From positions 175,490 through 239,489 of the forward strand of contig NZ_MOBR01000019.1 of NCBI RefSeq assembly GCF_003732705.1: a DNA stretch of 64,000 nt, written 5' to 3'. Of this stretch, positions 60,405 through 64,000 are shown piece after piece. The translations under genes were made by a program, and so were the position numbers. The notes beneath the pieces were generated by a model. The model was given only the letters and a program-made list of their open reading frames with translations. It ran no database searches and was not told the origin of the DNA. Source of the DNA: Pseudomonas frederiksbergensis (lineage in GTDB: Bacteria; Pseudomonadota; Gammaproteobacteria; Pseudomonadales; Pseudomonadaceae). Numbering within the stretch: the stretch's first letter is position 1; the number at the start of each line of letters is the position of its first letter.

Positions 60405-63400
60405 GAGCGCGCGCCCTCGCTGGTCAGCGAACGCCAAGGGGCTTCGAGCAGTGGCCGGTACAACGCGTCGCACCAACCGGGGAAGGTTTCGTCGGCAACC
60501 AGACTGTCGTAATCGGCGAACTGTCGGGCGAGAGCAGGACTTTCGCGTCGCTCGCCATCGGTGGTCTGACCATCGCCTTCGTAGGCTTTTCGCGCAGCGG
60601 CTTCGGCTTTGACCGGGTCGGTTTGACCGAGCCAGGCGAAGGCGGTTTTCACCGCGATCGGTAGCGGTTGGCGCATGCCCGTTTGCCAGGCCAGCAGCAA
60701 GTTACCAAGAGCTTCAAGCGCTGCCTGCTTCTCCAATGGTTCCAGCAACAGACTGTCGTCGCTGGCGACCAGCGCGGTGGTCATCGACAGGCCACTGGCG
60801 CAGGCAACCAGATGATTGACCCACGGGCGCGTCAGCCGATGCCATTTGCGGGCCTTGATCGAGCCGATGCTGTTGGGAATGGTGGTGACCGATAGCATGC
60901 CGTCGTCCGCGCGTTGATGCAGGCCACTGAGCCAGCCTTCAAGGCGCAAGCCGTGCAGTTCCAGACTCACCGGCAAGGCGCTCGTAAGCGGTGTCGGCCA
61001 TAACACCAGGAGTTGTTGGTAGCGTTGCAACAGATCGGGCAGCGGTTCGATCAACTCTCGCTGAAGGCATTCTCCGAAACCGGCCATGGGCAGCAGGCCG
61101 CTGTTTTGCAGGCGTATCGCCTGAGCTTCCAGTGCCTGATCGGAGTGATCCAGTTGACTCAGTGCCGCCTCAAGCAAACTGTCGCTGAGGCTGTAGCGTT
61201 GCAGCGCGTCGAGGACGAAAGGCTCTTCATCGGCCAAAGGGACTTCCGCCGCTTCAAAGAACACCTTGAGCCGCTGACTGAAGAAATGTCGTACAGGGTT
61301 GCGCAGGAAATCCTGCAACTGCCCCACGCCCAGCGGTTCGTCCTGAATGTAGGGTTCGAGAATCTCGATATCTGCCGTTTGCTCATTGGACTGATGAAGC
61401 ACCTGCCATTCGCTGGCGTAGCTGAACAGCGCATCGCCTTCGTGGAAATAGCGAGCGCTGAATGGTTGCAAAGGGTGTTCCTGCGTCATCGCTTCAAGCA
61501 GGTCATCGGCGCCGTCATCCAACCGCCAGCCGCTGGCGAGATGGTCGCGTAACTGGCCAATCAACACCGAAGCAGGCCGCTCGCTGTTATCGCGAATGCT
61601 CCGGCCTACCCAGCTGATATAAAGTTGATTGCGCGCCGACAACAGCGCTTCCAGCAGGAGGTAGCGATCATCTTCGCGTCGAGAGCGATCACCGGGGCGG
61701 TAGTCACTGCCCATCAAGTCGAAGTCCAGTGGTGGTTGCGCGCGCGGGTAATCGCCGTCATTCATGCCGAGCAGGCACACCAGTTTGAACGGGATCGCGC
61801 GCATTGGCATCAAGGTGCAAAAATTGACGGCGCCTGCCAGGAAGCGCTGAGACAAGCGACCCTGATCAAGACCGGCCAGCCAGGCCTCGCGGACGACAGT
61901 CAGCGGTAACTCGTCCTGCAATCCCACGGATTCGCAGGTGTCGAGCCAGGTTTCGCGCAGCTCTTCGAGTTGAGCCAGCAAGTAGTCATCGTGCTCGTTA
62001 CTGGCCTTGAAAAACAGTTGAACCAACCCTTGCAACCGCACGCCCCATTGTTTGGGGGGAGCCGGTTGCGTGAGTTCCTCATGTGCGATCTCCAGCGCGT
62101 CCAACAGTGCAACCAATGGACCGATGAGCGCGGCATCCAGACCACCGATTTCGTCATAGGGCTCAATACCTTCGCAGGCATTGGCGCTGCCGACCGCGTA
62201 ACCGAGCAGCATCCGTCGCAGGCCGAAACGCCAGCTGTTTTGCTCAAGCTCTTGCGGCAGACCAAGACCGGCTCGTTGCTCGGCATTCATTCCCCAGCGG
62301 ATACCGGCACCTTCGATCCAGCGGTGCAGGGTCGGCAGGTCACGCTCTTCCACGCCGAACCGTGCACGCAGTGCAGGGACGTCCAGCAGATCGAGAATCT
62401 CGCTGACCGGGAAACGACTGTCCGGCAGCTTGAGCAGGTGCTCGACAGCGATCAGCAGCGGATCGCGGCCGCGTTGGCCCTGGTCGGCGAGCGTGAAGGG
62501 AATAAAACGCGGGTCATTGCGCTCTAACTGGCCAAACACCGCACGGATATGCGGAGCGTAGCTGTCGATGTCCGGCACCATCACGATCACGTCGCGAGGT
62601 CTTAAATCCGGGTTGGCACTGAAGCGTTCGAGCAATTGATCGTGAAGGATTTCCACTTCCCGCTGAGCGCTATGGGCAATGTGAAAACGGATCGATTTAT
62701 CAGCCTGCAGATCGATGGCAGGCCAATGCTCACGGGTCTCGCTTAGAGGACGCAATTCCAGGATGTCGTCCTGCAACTGATTGAGCATGTTTTGCGGTTG
62801 GCTGTCGCTGAACAGGTCGATGCGACCATCGCGAAATGCTGAGCGGTAGCTACCCGGATCGTCATAGCTGTCGAGCAGATTGATGTAGTCTCGCCCCTGC
62901 TTGCCCCATGCGGCCAATAGAGGATGAGCGTGTTGGTGAAGGGTTTGCGGATCCAGGACAACCGGCATGCCGCTTTTGCGGGCCTGACGTTTGTATTGGT
63001 GCCGCAACAAGTCTTTATCGGCGACGATGTCTGCCCAATGGTGACGACATGGGTTGTGAACGCAAAGCAGCACCTGGCTGAATCGAGCCAGTCCGGCGAG
63101 CGCTTCCAGAGCCTGAGCAGGCAGCGAAGAAATCCCGAAAACGATCACTCGGGACGGTAATCCATCAGGCGCTTCGTCGAGACTGTTGATGCGCTCGATA
63201 AACCGTTGATGCACGCCGGCACGGCTTTGGGCCATGCCTTGCTCCCCCACATCCAGCAGCAGCGCACGCCACAACTCTGCCTGCCAGCAGTTTGCCGGGG
63301 TCAGGGCCTTGGCTTCGCCTCTGCCATTGCGTAGTTGATGTCGACCTTCCGCCCAATCCTCAAGCCAGTCCGCGCGGTAGACCTGATATTGGTCGAACAG

Positions 63401-63853
63401 ATCCGCCAGACGCTCGGACAACTGATAGCGTTTGCGCAAATCAGTGTCATGGGTAAGGAAGCGCTGTAGGGGTTCGAAATGCGGTTGGTCGATTAACTGC
63501 GGCAGCAGGCGCATCAGACGCCAAGTCAACGGTGCTTTATCGAGCAGAGATTTGACCGGAATTTCATCACGGCCCAGGACCATCCGATAAAGCTGCCACA
63601 TGAAACTGCCCGGCAATTGCACATCGATTGCCGCCGCGATGCCACAACCGCCCATATCGTCGTCTTCAGGGTCTTCTGCCAGCGCGAGCTTCAGCCATTG
63701 AGCAATGCCATTGCTCTGCACCAGGGCTATTTCATTTTCCAGGGGCGCCAGTGGGTAGTGCCGCATTACGCTGATCACCAGGCTACGCAGTTCATCCAGA
63801 CTGTTGCTTTGAACCACCATAAAACCAGCATTGAGGGACGCAGCGTCCGGCAT
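60401..63853 (-). CDS. recC: Exodeoxyribonuclease V subunit gamma
   Basis: 1150 aa from the ATG at 63851-63853 (AAGGAAG upstream). It begins FMVVQSNSLDELRSLVISVM, the usual RecC N-terminus, with VQSNGIAQWLKLALAEDP and the Chi-recognition region of inactive helicase domains; a later QPPLDFDLMGSDYRPGDRSRREDDRYLLLEALLSARNQLYISW is typical. RecC holds RecB and RecD together and reads Chi. First gene of the recCBD operon. Confidence 0.97.
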   Translation of the reverse strand: MPDAASLNAGFMVVQSNSLDELRSLVISVMRHYPLAPLENEIALVQSNGIAQWLKLALAEDPEDDDMGGCGIAAAIDVQLPGSFMWQLYRMVLGRDEIPVKSLLDKAPLTWRLMRLLPQLIDQPHFEPLQRFLTHDTDLRKRYQLSERLADLFDQYQVYRADWLEDWAEGRHQLRNGRGEAKALTPANCWQAELWRALLLDVGEQGMAQSRAGVHQRFIERINSLDEAPDGLPSRVIVFGISSLPAQALEALAGLARFSQVLLCVHNPCRHHWADIVADKDLLRHQYKRQARKSGMPVVLDPQTLHQHAHPLLAAWGKQGRDYINLLDSYDDPGSYRSAFRDGRIDLFSDSQPQNMLNQLQDDILELRPLSETREHWPAIDLQADKSIRFHIAHSAQREVEILHDQLLERFSANPDLRPRDVIVMVPDIDSYAPHIRAVFGQLERNDPRFIPFTLADQGQRGRDPLLIAVEHLLKLPDSRFPVSEILDLLDVPALRARFGVEERDLPTLHRWIEGAGIRWGMNAEQRAGLGLPQELEQNSWRFGLRRMLLGYAVGSANACEGIEPYDEIGGLDAALIGPLVALLDALEIAHEELTQPAPPKQWGVRLQGLVQLFFKASNEHDDYLLAQLEELRETWLDTCESVGLQDELPLTVVREAWLAGLDQGRLSQRFLAGAVNFCTLMPMRAIPFKLVCLLGMNDGDYPRAQPPLDFDLMGSDYRPGDRSRREDDRYLLLEALLSARNQLYISWVGRSIRDNSERPASVLIGQLRDHLASGWRLDDGADDLLEAMTQEHPLQPFSARYFHEGDALFSYASEWQVLHQSNEQTADIEILEPYIQDEPLGVGQLQDFLRNPVRHFFSQRLKVFFEAAEVPLADEEPFVLDALQRYSLSDSLLEAALSQLDHSDQALEAQAIRLQNSGLLPMAGFGECLQRELIEPLPDLLQRYQQLLVLWPTPLTSALPVSLELHGLRLEGWLSGLHQRADDGMLSVTTIPNSIGSIKARKWHRLTRPWVNHLVACASGLSMTTALVASDDSLLLEPLEKQAALEALGNLLLAWQTGMRQPLPIAVKTAFAWLGQTDPVKAEAAARKAYEGDGQTTDGERRESPALARQFADYDSLVADETFPGWCDALYRPLLEAPWRSLTSEGARS

Positions 63854-63967
63854 AAAGGCTTCCTTGGAAAAATACAAAAGCTAGGGCCGAACCTTAGCAC
63901 TGTCGGGAGACTGTGACAGCCAGGAGCCGTCTGATGATGCTGTACGAACTTTCCTGCGGGCAAAACA

Positions 63968-63999
63968 AAACCCCTACCTGCATACGCAGATAGGGGTTT
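63968..63999. terminator. Intrinsic terminator at the window edge
   Basis: AAACCCCTACCTGC and GCAGATAGGGGTTT arms with loop ATAC; one A/C mismatch-type pair inside. It lies upstream of recC and so should end a gene beyond base 64000, or serve both sides. Confidence 0.85.
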
Positions 64000-64000
64000 C

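Overview
The window reads as a chromosome segment of a fluorescent-group Pseudomonas. The gene content (recCBD, yfiRNB, mmsAB, kyn and ant genes, McpS-type chemoreceptor, DUF6124-like protein) and the many Pseudomonas-type REP/REPIN palindromes all fit. Coding DNA is GC-rich, with 4-base ATGA-type gene overlaps. An AT-richer accessory stretch lies at about 4.0-7.3 kb. All names come from reading translations by eye; no database search was run.

Layout. (1) 1-4003: a type VI secretion cargo module on the minus strand: vgrG, a VRR-NUC nuclease effector, and a DUF3396-type immunity gene cut by the window edge. (2) 4.0-7.4 kb: remnant of a satellite-like element (inovirus Gp2/YfjJ-like protein, AlpA-like regulator, an unknown AT-rich gene, a perfect 33-base palindrome, no integrase). 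(3) 7.4-11.1 kb: isochorismatase-family hydrolase, DUF6124-like protein, an AbiE toxin-antitoxin pair with a likely operator, a scrap of a second isochorismatase gene, and an unusual HipB-HipA fusion. (4) 11.3-16.5 kb: DUF2252 protein, then a tight operon of a small unknown protein, a double-domain KaiC-like ATPase and a soluble histidine kinase, then a GNAT acetyltransferase. (5) 16.5-21 kb: acid-phosphatase-like metallophosphoesterase, ArnT-like glycosyltransferase, PAP2 phosphatase and histidine phosphatase, suggesting envelope or lipid A modification. (6) 21-25.7 kb: McpS-like chemoreceptor, small proteins, an orphan FitA-type antitoxin, an AraC regulator, a VOC protein. (7) 25.8-31.6 kb: a five-gene minus-strand operon (NodU-family carbamoyltransferase, MFS transporter, HAD phosphatase, DUF218/YdcF protein, D-aminoacylase) with no function I can assign. 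(8) 32-37 kb: oxidoreductases and LysR regulators, including an mdaB/ygiN-like divergent pair.

(9) 37-48.4 kb holds tryptophan catabolism almost complete: two amino acid permeases, kynU, an Lrp/AsnC regulator (kynR), an AraC regulator (antR), antABC, and kynBA. Together these convert tryptophan to N-formylkynurenine, kynurenine, anthranilate and catechol. The kynB and kynU upstream regions share a GAATTTTC-n-TGC motif that I propose as the KynR site. (10) 48.6-52.1 kb: mmsAB (valine catabolism) with a divergent LysR gene and a nested-dyad operator candidate. (11) 52.1-54.5 kb: yfiRNB, a c-di-GMP control operon. (12) 54.6-63.9 kb: recC-recB-recD, followed at the window edge by a terminator hairpin.

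The best candidates for undescribed biology are the carbamoyltransferase operon, the KaiC-like/kinase operon, the HipB-HipA fusion, and the satellite remnant with its palindrome. None can be proved novel from sequence alone.
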